Shown here: piece by piece, positions 18,332 to 27,293 of the stretch
Position numbering within the stretch: position 1 is the stretch's first letter
Layout of the letters: the number at the start of each line of letters is the position of its first letter
Assembly (NCBI GenBank): GCA_025355505.1
Contig: JANXZM010000005.1
Span: forward strand, 1-61,291
DNA: 61,291 nt
Reading direction: 5' to 3'
Origin: Acidobacteriaceae bacterium
GTDB lineage: Bacteria; Acidobacteriota; Terriglobia; Terriglobales; Acidobacteriaceae
The notes under the pieces: generated by a model
The model's database searches: none
What the model saw: only the letters and a program-made list of their open reading frames with translations
Told to the model about the DNA's origin: nothing
Translations under genes and position numbers: made by a program

Positions 18332-19174
18332 TCAATTCAGCCGGAACTCGACCGCAATCGTGGTTTTAACTTCCACCGCCTTGCCGCTGGATAGGTAGGG
18401 CTCAAATTTCCAGGACTGCACGGCCTTTGTTGCCGACTGCACCAGCAGATCCGGTCCGGACACAGGCCGCAAACGTTGCACGCTGCCATCTGGCGCAATC
18501 ACCGCATCCAAAACGACCAGCCCTTGCGTCCCCGCCGCTCGCGCAGCCTCCGGATAAACCGGCTCCACCTTCGTTACAATCCGCTTATCCATGGTCTCGG
18601 GAGAGACTCGCAATCCCGACTCGCCAACCAGAGCTCGCATTTCCAGTTCGTTCCAGGACCTCTGCCACTGCCACCATCCGAGACCGGCCAGCATCAGTAT
18701 GCAGGCGATCAGCACATGAAATCCGCGGCGCCCAATGCGAATTCCGCGCCTTGGCTCCGCAGCCGGCTCCGCAGCGACCACCGGCGATTCCCTCTGGCCT
18801 TTCACTTCCGTGAACTCCGTTGGCGGTGAAGCGGAGCGGTAAACCCAATACCGGATCATCTCCCGCTGCTCCACCGACAGCCCCACAAACTCAAGCCCGC
18901 AACGAAGCCGTGACTGATAACGAACCCGTGCGCGCGCTCGAACCGGCACCCCAACATTTGGAAGCCGCAGTTCGACCGCGATTTGTTGGCCCGCGGCCAG
19001 TTCTCCGGCCACGACCGCACCCACACCGGCTTCGCTAATGTCGGTGCAACGTCCGGGCAAGTTTTCGGGAACCCCGGCTCGCAATGCAATCAAGTCCAGG
19101 GGTACGTTAATGGGATAACGGAGAAAAACGCGCTGCGGCATTTCTTCGAACACCGGCAATGGAACTGCACTCAT
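18332..19174 (-). CDS. PilZ domain-TonB C-terminal domain fusion protein
   Basis: The 280-residue protein joins two usually separate modules. Residues 12-120 form a PilZ domain with both c-di-GMP-binding signatures: RVFLR at 15-19 (RxxxR) and DISEAG at 45-50 (DxSxxG). A single membrane span lies at 152-170. Residues of about 195-280 form a TonB/TonB-like C-terminal domain (VEPVYPEAARAAGTQG, VLDAVIAPDGSVQRLRP, AVQSWKFEPY). The PilZ part should be cytosolic and the TonB part periplasmic. The start shares one base with the stop of an upstream 94-residue gene, which suggests coupled translation. The partner of the TonB end is unknown. Confidence 0.88.
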   Translation of the reverse strand: MSAVPLPVFEEMPQRVFLRYPINVPLDLIALRAGVPENLPGRCTDISEAGVGAVVAGELAAGQQIAVELRLPNVGVPVRARARVRYQSRLRCGLEFVGLSVEQREMIRYWVYRSASPPTEFTEVKGQRESPVVAAEPAAEPRRGIRIGRRGFHVLIACILMLAGLGWWQWQRSWNELEMRALVGESGLRVSPETMDKRIVTKVEPVYPEAARAAGTQGLVVLDAVIAPDGSVQRLRPVSGPDLLVQSATKAVQSWKFEPYLSSGKAVEVKTTIAVEFRLN

Positions 19175-19458
19175 CAGACCGCCTCCGCAGGATCGAAAAT
19201 CCTTGTCATGCGGCTGAAATCAACACTCAGCACGGCACTTGCGAAAATCGTTCTGCTAAGTATATCGGAAATGCGCTCTTGCTCGACTCCGGGTATCTCT
19301 CGATAGCTTAGCAGGGATTTAACATCCTCATTGCGGATAGCGTCGATTAGGCGGTCCCGAATTTCAGAAAGAAGTTCCTCGATGTCATCTGTAAAACTCA
19401 AGAACTCTTGCGGCGGGATTTTGCGAGGAGACGATACGTATTCGTGCGGATCGCCCAC
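19174..19458 (-). CDS. Small acidic protein of unknown function, coupled to the PilZ-TonB gene
   Basis: The 94-residue product starts with GTG. It has a predicted helical centre (DDIEELLSEIRDRLIDAIRN) and no recognised motif, signal peptide or membrane span. I do not recognise the family. Its stop and the next gene's ATG overlap in TGATG, so the two are likely translated together. It ends polA's downstream region, 118 bases after the polymerase stop. Confidence 0.55.
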   Translation of the reverse strand: MGDPHEYVSSPRKIPPQEFLSFTDDIEELLSEIRDRLIDAIRNEDVKSLLSYREIPGVEQERISDILSRTIFASAVLSVDFSRMTRIFDPAEAV

Positions 19459-19576
19459 TTCGAAAAAACTTGGAAAAGATCACGAGCCAGAGGCATTCGC
19501 AGACCGGCCGGAGATTCGGCGCAGCTCCTTGAGGCACCCGCGCCTGGAAGATAGATCTACATATTCCAAGTGTGAT

Positions 19577-22375
19577 TTAGTACTCGAGGTCGCGCCAATT
19601 CGGGCCAACACCAATGTCGGCGACGAGCGGGACGGCCAGCGAATAAACTTTTTCCATGTTTTCCTTGACCATCTCACTTGCGGTATCCAGTTCTTCCGGC
19701 AGGACGTCAAACAGTAATTCGTCGTGCACCTGCAAAGTCATCCGCGACTTCATCCCGCGCTCCCGGATTTCCTCATCAATCCGGATCATCGCCAGCTTGA
19801 TCAGGTCGGCGGCCGTTCCCTGCAGCGGAGTGTTCACCGCCGTACGCTCCGCAAATCCACGCTGGGTGGCATTCTTGCTGTTGATGTCGGGAATCGGTCG
19901 AATCCGCCCGAACAGCGTTTTCACTTTCTGATCGCGCCGCGTCTGCTCGATCGTTGCATCGATGAACGCTCGCACTCCCGCATATTTTTTAAAATATGCA
20001 TCAATAATTTCCTTAGCCTCACCCGGCTCAATGCCCAACTGCTGCGACAACCCAAAGGGCGACGAACCATAGATAATCCCGAAGTTCACCGCCTTGGCCC
20101 GCCGCCGGTGCTCGGGCGTCACCATCAGCGGCGGCACACCGAACACCTGCGACGCGGTCAGGGTGTGAATGTCGTCGCCGCGCCGAAACGCCTCCACCAG
20201 CAACTTGTCGTTCGAATAATGCGCCAGCAATCGCAGTTCGATCTGCGAATAATCCGCGGCCAGCAAAACATGCCCGGGCTCGGCAATAAACGCCGCCCGA
20301 ATCTCTCGCCCGAGTTCTGTGCGAATCGGAATATTCTGCAGGTTCGGATTTGTCGAAGAAAGCCTTCCCGTCGCGGTCCCCGTCTGCCCGAAAGTCGTAT
20401 GCACGCGGCCGCTCTGGCTGCGAATCAGCAGCGGCAAGGCATCCACATACGTCGACTTCAACTTCGTTAGTTGCCGGTAATCCAGCACCAGTCGAGGAAC
20501 TTCGTGCTCCGCCGCCAGGCCTTCCAATACATCCACCGCGGTCGAAATCTTTTTTCCTTTCCCGAATTTCAACGGCATCGGCAGGGCGAGCTTATTGAAC
20601 AGCACATCGCCCAGTTGTTTGGGCGAATTGATGTTGAACTCCACACCGCAACGCTCGTAAATATCTCGCGCCTTGGCCGCGGCCTCGCGCTGTAATTTCA
20701 CCGACATCTCGCCCAGCGCCGCCGGATCAATCTTCACTCCCGCATCTTCCATGCGCGCCAGCACGGGCACCAGCGGCGCATCAATCTGCTCGTACACCGA
20801 GGTCAGTCCCTGGTCGTCGACTTCTTTGCGAAGCGCGCTCGCCAGCCTCCCGGTTACATCCGCCGCTTCCGCCAGATTGCCGCTCAGTTTCAAATTGAAT
20901 CGCCGCAGCGCAACCTCCGGCAAGGAATGCGACGAGTAGGTCGGATCGAGCAGATAGGAATACAGCATCGGATCGTGCTTCACTCCAGCCAACTCAATTC
21001 CCAGCTCGGAAAAATAGTGCAGCGCCGACTTGAGATCGTGAACCGTCTTCGGCACCGCCGCATCTTCGAGCACGCTCTTCACTCGATCGGCAAGAGTTCT
21101 GTCCTCCAGCGCGACCGTGGTCCCATCCCCCGGCGCATTCGAAACGGCAATGCGCTTTACCACTCCGGCAATCCGATCCTCCGCATCCGCATACTGCAAA
21201 GCCAAAAACCCCGACTGGGCGGGCTGAGGCTCGTCTTCTTCCTCCTCAATACTCTCGGTGTGTTCCGTCGGAATCGCCAACGCGAGCCCCACGCTTTCGC
21301 CCAATCCCCCCAAATACTCCTCGAATTCGGCCTTCGACGTGATCTCCCGGTAGTCGCCTTCCTTCACTTCAATCACCGGAAGCAGTTCCTTCAGCAAAGA
21401 AGTAAATTCGAGCTCGGCAAACAGCGCCCGCAGAGATTCCACGTCCGGTTCGCCCACTTTCATCGCCACAACATCCAGATCGACCGCGACGTCGGTATCA
21501 ATCGTCACCAGTTGTTTGCTGTACAGAATGTTGTCGCGATTGTTCAGCAGCGATTCCCGATACGTCTTCTTCTCCACCTCGGCTGCATGTTCCAGCGCCT
21601 GCTCTACACTTCCAAAACGCTGAATAAGCTCCACCGACCCCTTGTCGCCGATCCCCGGCGCGCCCGGAATGTTGTCCACTGAATCTCCACGCAGCGCCAT
21701 TACATCGACGACTTTCGACGGAGGCACTCCAAGGATTTCCTCAACTTTCGCCGCATCGCAAATCAGGTTGTCCTTCGGCGGATTCAGCACCTGCACCTTG
21801 TCGTTGACCAACTGCAGCATGTCTTTGTCGCTCGACACCACAAACACCGGATACGATTCCGCCGCCGCTTTCCGGGCCAGCGTTCCGATCACATCATCGG
21901 CCTCGTAACCTTCAAGCTGCAAAATTGGAATGCGATAGCCCTCCAGCACCCGCCGGATGTAGGGGATCTGCTGCGCCAGGTCGCCCGGCATCTCAGCGCG
22001 GTTCGCCTTGTAACCGCCGTACTGCGATTCTTTGAAGGTCTGTGTCTTCATGTCGAACTTGCGGATCGTCGTAATCGCTTCCGCCTGCCGATTGCGGACG
22101 GTTGGCGCGCCCACATCGAACACCGCCGCCAGATATTCAGGCGAAAAATCGTCACGCAGCTTTCGCAGCATGTTGACGAAAACCAAAGTCGCCGCCGTCG
22201 GCAGCCCCGTCTTCGTAGACATCGCCCGCTGCCGCACCATCGCATGATAGGCGCGAAAAATGAATGACATCGTGTCGATCAGGAAAATCCGGCCCTTACC
22301 GGCAGCGGGAGCGGCCGTGTGCAGAGGCCCGGGCGCGGCACTCACTTGCGACGGCGATTTCTTTTTGGGAGCCAA
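19577..22375 (-). CDS. polA: DNA polymerase I
   Basis: This is a full-length family A DNA polymerase, needed for repair and Okazaki-fragment processing. The frame is open to 22612, but upstream residues look non-coding, so I place the start at TTG 22375 (LAPKKKSPSQ); a GTG at 22348 is an alternative. The N-terminal 5'-3' exonuclease begins IFLIDTMSFIFRAYHAM. Polymerase motifs A (DYSQIELRLLAHY), B (RRAKAVNFGIIYG) and C (VHDEL) are intact. The middle 3'-5' exonuclease domain seems inactive: the usual DTET motif is replaced near GLALAIPTEH, and an acidic insertion (ESIEEEEDEP) is present. Confidence 0.93.
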   Translation of the reverse strand: MAPKKKSPSQVSAAPGPLHTAAPAAGKGRIFLIDTMSFIFRAYHAMVRQRAMSTKTGLPTAATLVFVNMLRKLRDDFSPEYLAAVFDVGAPTVRNRQAEAITTIRKFDMKTQTFKESQYGGYKANRAEMPGDLAQQIPYIRRVLEGYRIPILQLEGYEADDVIGTLARKAAAESYPVFVVSSDKDMLQLVNDKVQVLNPPKDNLICDAAKVEEILGVPPSKVVDVMALRGDSVDNIPGAPGIGDKGSVELIQRFGSVEQALEHAAEVEKKTYRESLLNNRDNILYSKQLVTIDTDVAVDLDVVAMKVGEPDVESLRALFAELEFTSLLKELLPVIEVKEGDYREITSKAEFEEYLGGLGESVGLALAIPTEHTESIEEEEDEPQPAQSGFLALQYADAEDRIAGVVKRIAVSNAPGDGTTVALEDRTLADRVKSVLEDAAVPKTVHDLKSALHYFSELGIELAGVKHDPMLYSYLLDPTYSSHSLPEVALRRFNLKLSGNLAEAADVTGRLASALRKEVDDQGLTSVYEQIDAPLVPVLARMEDAGVKIDPAALGEMSVKLQREAAAKARDIYERCGVEFNINSPKQLGDVLFNKLALPMPLKFGKGKKISTAVDVLEGLAAEHEVPRLVLDYRQLTKLKSTYVDALPLLIRSQSGRVHTTFGQTGTATGRLSSTNPNLQNIPIRTELGREIRAAFIAEPGHVLLAADYSQIELRLLAHYSNDKLLVEAFRRGDDIHTLTASQVFGVPPLMVTPEHRRRAKAVNFGIIYGSSPFGLSQQLGIEPGEAKEIIDAYFKKYAGVRAFIDATIEQTRRDQKVKTLFGRIRPIPDINSKNATQRGFAERTAVNTPLQGTAADLIKLAMIRIDEEIRERGMKSRMTLQVHDELLFDVLPEELDTASEMVKENMEKVYSLAVPLVADIGVGPNWRDLEY

Positions 22376-22401
22376 TGAGCCAAGTTTAGCAGCTAACGAA
22401 T

Positions 22402-22495
22402 TTTTCACCACGGGGGAGAGCGAGTGTTTCGAAATCAATTGGACGTGAGATTTAGGATGAATCCCCCGTGTTCCTCTGTGCTCCCCGTGGTGAAA
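22402..22495. repeat. Family B intergenic repeat, inverted pair upstream of polA
   Basis: TTTCACCACGGGG near 22403-22415 and CCCCGTGGTGAAAG at 22483-22496 form inverted arms around about 67 bases. The arms resemble the CCACGGGG-TACACAG repeats at 36.7, 37.3, 39.2 and 39.7 kb. The element lies between the divergent polA and deacetylase-like genes. Confidence 0.6.
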
Positions 22496-22598
22496 GCTCT
22501 TTGACAGCGAAACGACCGTGAACCGGCACTGCAAGATTCCTGCAATCGCGTATGATATGGAGTTTTCAGCTTCCGACTCGCCGAGTGCTGAGTGCCGC

Positions 22599-23606
22599 AT
22601 GCTGCCTTTCAAGCTCGTCTACAGCGACGACTATTTCCTGCCCATCGGCTCCCATGTTTTTCCCGCCGAAAAATATAAGTGCATTCATGACCGGCTGCTG
22701 GCGTCTGGAATTGCGGTGCCTTCCGATTTTGTCGTTCCTCGTCCGGCGACCGACCAGGACGTGCTGCTGGTTCACACCGCGCAGTACGTGGAGAAATTAA
22801 AAACAGGCACGCTGAGCGCGCGCGAAGAGTTAGAACTCGAAGTCCCGTACTCGCCGGAGTTAGTACGCGCCTTCTGGCTCGGCGCGGGCGGCTCCATGCT
22901 GGCCGCCGATCATGCGCTCAACGACGGCGTGGCGATCAGCATCGGCGGCGGATTCCATCACGCGTTCCCCGATCACGGCGAAGGCTTCTGCCTGATCCAC
23001 GACGTGGCGATCGCCATCCGCCGCATGCAGCGTGACGGCAAGATTCGCACCGCCATGACCGTGGACTGCGACGTGCATCAGGGCAACGGCACGGCGGCGA
23101 TTTTTGCCGGCACACGTACGTCCAGCGAGCCGCTGCCGTCGGTGCCCGCCTCCACGATGAATCCATCGCGCCCGGCTAAGACCTCGGCTAAAACAAAAAT
23201 GCACAGCGGCCACGCCGGAGACGTCTTCACCATCTCGCTCCACCAGGAAAATAACTATCCAGCGTTAAAACCTCCCTCTTCGATCGACATCGATCTCCCC
23301 GACGCGATTGGCGACGACGACTATCTCGCGTGGCTCGACAACGCGCTCAGCAGCGGCCTGCGACAGTTCCAACCAGAGTTACTCTGCTATCTCGCCGGAG
23401 CCGATCCTTATCGCGAAGACCAGCTCGGCGGCCTGTCGCTAACCATAGAAGGATTGAAGAAACGCGACGAGTTGGTCTTCCGCGTCGCGAAAGCTCGAGG
23501 CATCCCTGTGATGGTCACACTCGCCGGCGGCTATGCCTTGAAATTCGAAGACACAGTCACGATTCATTGCAATACGGTGATTGCAGCGAAAGAAGTAATG
23601 TTGTAG
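22599..23606 (+). CDS. Histone-deacetylase-family zinc hydrolase
   Basis: Homologues begin at the equivalent of MLPFKLVYSDDYFL, so ATG 22599 is chosen; the frame is open to 22518. The product of about 335 residues has the arginase/deacetylase fold motifs GGGFHHA, DCDVHQGNG (two zinc ligands) and GADPYREDQLGGL (third ligand), so it should be a zinc-dependent deacetylase. Bacterial members act on acetylpolyamines, acetoin-related substrates or acetyl-lysine. A Ser/Pro/Lys-rich insertion of about 35 residues interrupts the conserved stretch between DGTAAIF-type sequence and VFTISLHQ, about residues 172-207. Confidence 0.88.
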   Translation: MLPFKLVYSDDYFLPIGSHVFPAEKYKCIHDRLLASGIAVPSDFVVPRPATDQDVLLVHTAQYVEKLKTGTLSAREELELEVPYSPELVRAFWLGAGGSMLAADHALNDGVAISIGGGFHHAFPDHGEGFCLIHDVAIAIRRMQRDGKIRTAMTVDCDVHQGNGTAAIFAGTRTSSEPLPSVPASTMNPSRPAKTSAKTKMHSGHAGDVFTISLHQENNYPALKPPSSIDIDLPDAIGDDDYLAWLDNALSSGLRQFQPELLCYLAGADPYREDQLGGLSLTIEGLKKRDELVFRVAKARGIPVMVTLAGGYALKFEDTVTIHCNTVIAAKEVML

Positions 23607-23646
23607 ACAGGGCCAGATCCATCTGTCCGCGCTCGCGGATAAAGAG

Positions 23647-23675
23647 CCCACATCTCGAAAACCGCGAGATGTGGG
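23647..23675. repeat. Family A hairpin repeat, variant copy
   Basis: CCCACATCTCG and CGAGATGTGGG form an 11-bp stem around the 7-base loop AAAACCG, followed by GGCACCCG. Architecture and flanks match the CCCAGGTCTCG copies at 27-30 kb, with two arm bases changed on both sides so that pairing is kept. Confidence 0.7.
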
Positions 23676-23696
23676 GCACCCGATATACTCGACGCT

Positions 23697-24338
23697 ATGG
23701 ACGTCGTTCCTTCTCAACTTGAGCACCGTGAGTTCTATGGCATTCTTCTGAGCGCCGTGGGGCCGCGGCCGATCGCGTGGGTATCGAGCCTCAGCGCTTC
23801 CGGACAGCCCAACCTGGCGCCCTTTTCGTTTTTTAATGTCGTGTGTGCCAACCCTCCGCTACTGGCATTTGCGCCGGGGATGCGCGCACCCAAAACGGCA
23901 GCGGCGGCGGGAGAGCCCGCGGGCGAGGCAAAAAACACGCTGCGGAATATTCGCGAGACCGGGGAATTCGTGATTAACGTGGTCACCTACGAACTTGCCG
24001 AGGCGATGAACCTGACCAGCGGCGAATATGACGCGTCCATCAATGAATTCGAAGTGGCGAAGCTTGCGTCGGCGCCTTCAAAACTGGTGCGGCCGCTGCG
24101 AGTGGCGGAGTCTCCCGTCAGCTTTGAATGCAAGCTGCATCAGATTCTGGACTTCAATCCCGGCCCTGAAGGCGGCAGCCTGGTGATTGGTGAAATCGTC
24201 TCGATTCACGTCGACGAGCGGCATCTGAAAGACGGCCGCCTGGACCGGAATTCGCTCGATCTGATCGGACGGATGGGCGGCATGCAGTACACGCGAACCA
24301 CCGAGCGGTTTGAAATGGTGCGGCCGAAGGTGGAGTGA
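23697..24338 (+). CDS. Flavin reductase-like (FMN-binding split barrel) protein
   Basis: The 213-residue protein matches the flavin reductase/NADH:FMN oxidoreductase (DIM6/NTAB) family. It has the typical opening HREFYGILLSAVGPRPIAWVSS, the segment APFSFFNVVCANPPLLAFAPG, and TGEFVINVV later. It should bind FMN and either reduce flavin or act on a small substrate in the cytosol. The start at 23697 is the first ATG and sits 22 bases after the hairpin repeat. No partner monooxygenase is nearby, so its substrate is open. Confidence 0.87.
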   Translation: MDVVPSQLEHREFYGILLSAVGPRPIAWVSSLSASGQPNLAPFSFFNVVCANPPLLAFAPGMRAPKTAAAAGEPAGEAKNTLRNIRETGEFVINVVTYELAEAMNLTSGEYDASINEFEVAKLASAPSKLVRPLRVAESPVSFECKLHQILDFNPGPEGGSLVIGEIVSIHVDERHLKDGRLDRNSLDLIGRMGGMQYTRTTERFEMVRPKVE

Positions 24339-24400
24339 ATGTGATCAGGCGTGTGCCAGAGTGCAAGTGCCTCATCTCGGCGACCCGCGCAAACTGCGTA

Positions 24401-24426
24401 GGTCCTTCGCTTCGCTCAGGATGACA
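24401..24426. repeat. Family C repeat copy
   Basis: The sequence CCTTCGCTTCGCTCAGGATGACA occurs here and, with small changes, at 35085, 40829 and 52987. The core GCGAAGC-like stretch is weakly palindromic. It lies in the gap before ffh, which otherwise holds only a short direct GACGAAC-rich tract. Confidence 0.6.
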
Positions 24427-24522
24427 GCAAGGATTTTGCGAACGACGAACCGCGAACGACCGACGACGAACAACCAGCAACTCCGCACCCCTTCGCGACT
24501 GCTAAAATAGCTGCTTACGCTT

Positions 24523-25893
24523 ATGTTCGAGAATCTCCAGGAAAAACTTCAGCGCGCCTTCAAGTTTCTTCGTGGACAAGCCGTCCTCACGGAAGAGAAC
24601 ATTGCCGAGGCGATGAAACAAATCCGTCTGGCTTTGCTTGAGGCCGACGTCAACTTCAAAGTTGTCAAAGACCTGATCGACCGCATCCAGGCCAAGGCCG
24701 TGGGCCAGGAAGTGCTGACCGCGCTCTCGCCCGGCGAGCAGGTCATCAAGATCGTGCGCGACGAACTGGTCGCAACCCTCGGGCAAGACACGGCTAAATT
24801 AAAATTCGCCTCGCAACCTCCGACCGTGGTGCTCATGGCTGGGTTGCAGGGTTCGGGCAAAACCACTACCTCCGGCAAGCTCGCCAACTGGCTGAAGAAT
24901 GGCGGACACCGTCCGCTGCTTGTGTCGGTCGACATCTATCGCCCGGCGGCGCGCGAGCAACTTAAAGTTGTGGCGGCGGCGATCAAGGCCAACCTTTACG
25001 AAGGCGAGGTTGGTGAAGCGGGCGTGGAGACCAACACCGCGACCGTCGAGCGGCTTGCCAAAGAAGCGCGCCGCGAAGCGATCAACACTGGCTGCGACGT
25101 GCTCATCGTCGATACGGCTGGACGTCTCCACATCGACGACCAGCTTATGGAGGAGATGCAATCGCTGAAGCGGCTGCTCAATCCGCAGGAAATTTTATTT
25201 GTCGCCGATTCGATGACGGGACAGGACGCGGTCAACTCGGCCGACGAATTCCATAAGAGGCTCACGCTCACAGGCGTCATCCTAACCAAAATGGACGGCG
25301 ACGCTCGCGGGGGCGCGGCGCTTTCGATTCGGCAGGTCACGGGGCAGCCGATCAAGTTCATCGGGGTCGGTGAAAAATACGATGCGCTGGAGCCTTTCCA
25401 CCCGGATCGCATCGTCTCGCGCATTCTCGGCATGGGCGACATCATGTCGCTGATCGAAAAAGCCGAGTCGCAGATCGACAAGAAGAAGGCCAACGAACTT
25501 GCCTCGAAGGTCCTCAGTGGCGACGGTTTTTCGCTGGAAGATTTTCGCGACCAGTTGAGGCAGGTTCGCAAAATGGGATCGCTGAAAAGTCTTATCGGCA
25601 TGCTGCCGAGTGTGGGCGCGTTTTCCGGGTTGCAAAAAGCGGCCGACAAGGTAGACGAAAAGCAGATCAACCGGGTCGAGGCCATCATCAATTCGATGAC
25701 CGGATACGAGCGCAACCATCACGAAGCCATCAACGGCAGCCGCCGCAAACGCATTGCCCGCGGCTCCGGCACCAGCGTGCAGGAAGTCAACAACCTGCTC
25801 CGCCAATACGCCCAGATGAAAAAAATGTTCAAGCAGATGGGGAAGCCGAGCTTCGCGCGGCGAATGGCGGGGATGAAGTTTCCGGGAATGTGA
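24523..25893 (+). CDS. ffh: Signal recognition particle protein Ffh
   Basis: The 456-residue GTPase binds SRP RNA and the signal sequences of nascent membrane proteins and takes the ribosome to the FtsY receptor. The N-domain helices come first, then the G domain with P-loop GLQGSGKTTTSGKLANWL, DTAGRLHID and TKMDGDARGGAALS. The Met-rich M domain covers roughly residues 325-456 (LPSVGAFSG, QMKKMFKQMG, AGMKFPGM). Length and order are normal. The start is ATG 24523. No SRP RNA gene was recognised nearby. Confidence 0.96.
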   Translation: MFENLQEKLQRAFKFLRGQAVLTEENIAEAMKQIRLALLEADVNFKVVKDLIDRIQAKAVGQEVLTALSPGEQVIKIVRDELVATLGQDTAKLKFASQPPTVVLMAGLQGSGKTTTSGKLANWLKNGGHRPLLVSVDIYRPAAREQLKVVAAAIKANLYEGEVGEAGVETNTATVERLAKEARREAINTGCDVLIVDTAGRLHIDDQLMEEMQSLKRLLNPQEILFVADSMTGQDAVNSADEFHKRLTLTGVILTKMDGDARGGAALSIRQVTGQPIKFIGVGEKYDALEPFHPDRIVSRILGMGDIMSLIEKAESQIDKKKANELASKVLSGDGFSLEDFRDQLRQVRKMGSLKSLIGMLPSVGAFSGLQKAADKVDEKQINRVEAIINSMTGYERNHHEAINGSRRKRIARGSGTSVQEVNNLLRQYAQMKKMFKQMGKPSFARRMAGMKFPGM

Positions 25894-25932
25894 CCATTGA
25901 GACATTGAATCATTTAGACAGCAACTGTTCTT

Positions 25933-26649
25933 ATGAAGTGGCGCTCGCTCTCTGAATCCGGCTCCTATAGCGACATGCGCCCGCTGCGCGAGATTTTTGC
26001 CGAGCGCAAGGAAGGCATCGCCAAGTATGTTCCGGCTGACGTTCAGGCTGTCCATGCCCGCGCTGTAGCTGGCCTCAAAGCTCAGGGACTCGGCGCCAAG
26101 GCACTCAACGCCGGATTGAAGTCTCCTTCGTTCGAGCTCCCGGACCACAACGGCAAGCTTGTTTCCTCCGCCAATCTTCTTACGAAAGGACGCCTTGTTC
26201 TTTCGTTCATCCGCGGGCGCTGGTGCCCATTCTGCGTCGGCCAGATGGAGGCCATGAACTACATCGCGACGCAGATCGAAGCCGCCGGAGCGTCGCTCGT
26301 CGCCGTCTCGCCGCAAACGGAGAAGCAGGCCTTCTTCATGCACGACCAGCACAAGCTCGCGTACCCGCTGCTGGTGGACGCTCATAATCAGCTCGCGCGC
26401 CAGTTCGGACTGGTGTACCGCGTCCCCGAAGAACAGCAGGGGCTCTACCGCAGCACCTTCGTGAACCTGCCGTTCACCAATGGCGACCCTAGTTGGGAGC
26501 TACCCATCCCCGCAACCTTTGTGATCGACTGCGACGGCACCATCCTGTTCGCCTCCGCGAATGAGGATTACACTGATCGGCCTGAGCCGTTGGAGATCCT
26601 GTCGGCGATTCGCTTGGCTATCGACTCGGCTCGGCTCCGCATGGAATGA
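25933..26649 (+). CDS. AhpC/TSA-type redoxin
   Basis: The 238-residue thioredoxin-fold protein has a helical N-terminus of about 65 residues, then SPSFELPDHNGKLVSSANLL and the active-site stretch FIRGRWCPFC with a CxxC pair, followed by VAVSPQT and a typical LVDAHNQLARQFGLVY. The family reduces peroxides or disulfides. No signal peptide is evident, so it is probably cytosolic. It starts 39 bases after ffh but need not be co-functional with it. Confidence 0.85.
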   Translation: MKWRSLSESGSYSDMRPLREIFAERKEGIAKYVPADVQAVHARAVAGLKAQGLGAKALNAGLKSPSFELPDHNGKLVSSANLLTKGRLVLSFIRGRWCPFCVGQMEAMNYIATQIEAAGASLVAVSPQTEKQAFFMHDQHKLAYPLLVDAHNQLARQFGLVYRVPEEQQGLYRSTFVNLPFTNGDPSWELPIPATFVIDCDGTILFASANEDYTDRPEPLEILSAIRLAIDSARLRME

Positions 26650-27293
26650 CTCGGGGGTGCGGCCTTTGGAACTTGCACATTACTCTTAAGGTATTAACCG
26701 GTGGTTACCACTACCCCCTCCCCATAGTCTATGGAATCATGGGGTTAGGAGGCATGATCCCGCCAAAACCTAGAGCGCAAAGGACTTATTTTCAAAATAT
26801 TCCAGAATAAGGACTTAGCTTGATTCTTTGCCTAATTCTATTAACATTCATAGTTTCGGCGGCTTTTTAAAACCCGCTTATTGCGACAAATTAGTTATCA
26901 AAGAGCAACTAGTGAATGGGCCCCGGATCAGCTTCGAAGACCGTTTTTGGAGACGGGCACACCTCTTGGCTGCGTTGATCCGAGATCATAGTCGCATCGG
27001 GCGGGTTGAGCGTTTGTGATGGCGGACACCGTCTGATTGTGATGAAAACTCAGGGAGGCTCAGTACCACCGTCAAACAAAAACCTGGATTGACGCGGCCG
27101 TGGAATCCCAGGTCTCGAAAAGCGCGGGACCTGGGGAAGCCGCGGGTTTTCCCTGGTCAAAATCGAAGGGAAGCTCCGGTTATGCTCGCGCCGGAGATGT
27201 GCGCCACCCGCCTCTTGTCCGACAAAGGTGTAAAATGCGACTCCGCAGTCAGAAGTCGTGAAAAGCACAATATAAAATTTACGGAGGATGAAA
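26650..27293. other. Gene-free, AT-richer stretch at the left edge of the accessory island
   Basis: These 644 bases hold no convincing coding sequence. The one open frame (26828-27019) has no ATG and no recognisable product. CCATAG-T-CTATGG at 26722-26734 is a small perfect dyad that could be a binding site, and a family A hairpin lies at 27107-27135. Base composition at 26680-26900 is visibly lower in GC than the flanking housekeeping genes. Confidence 0.5.
27107..27135. repeat. Family A hairpin repeat, copy 2
   Basis: CCCAGGTCTCG and CGGGACCTGGG pair over 11 bp (one G-T) around AAAAGCG; the flank is GGAAGCCGCGG. It lies 158 bases upstream of the cupin gene. Confidence 0.75.

Noticed and set aside
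25282-26385. 367-residue minus-strand open frame
   Set aside because: Antisense to ffh and the redoxin gene; no domain.
26828-27019. 63-codon open frame in the AT-richer gap
   Set aside because: It starts only at TTG, with no ribosome site and no recognisable sequence.
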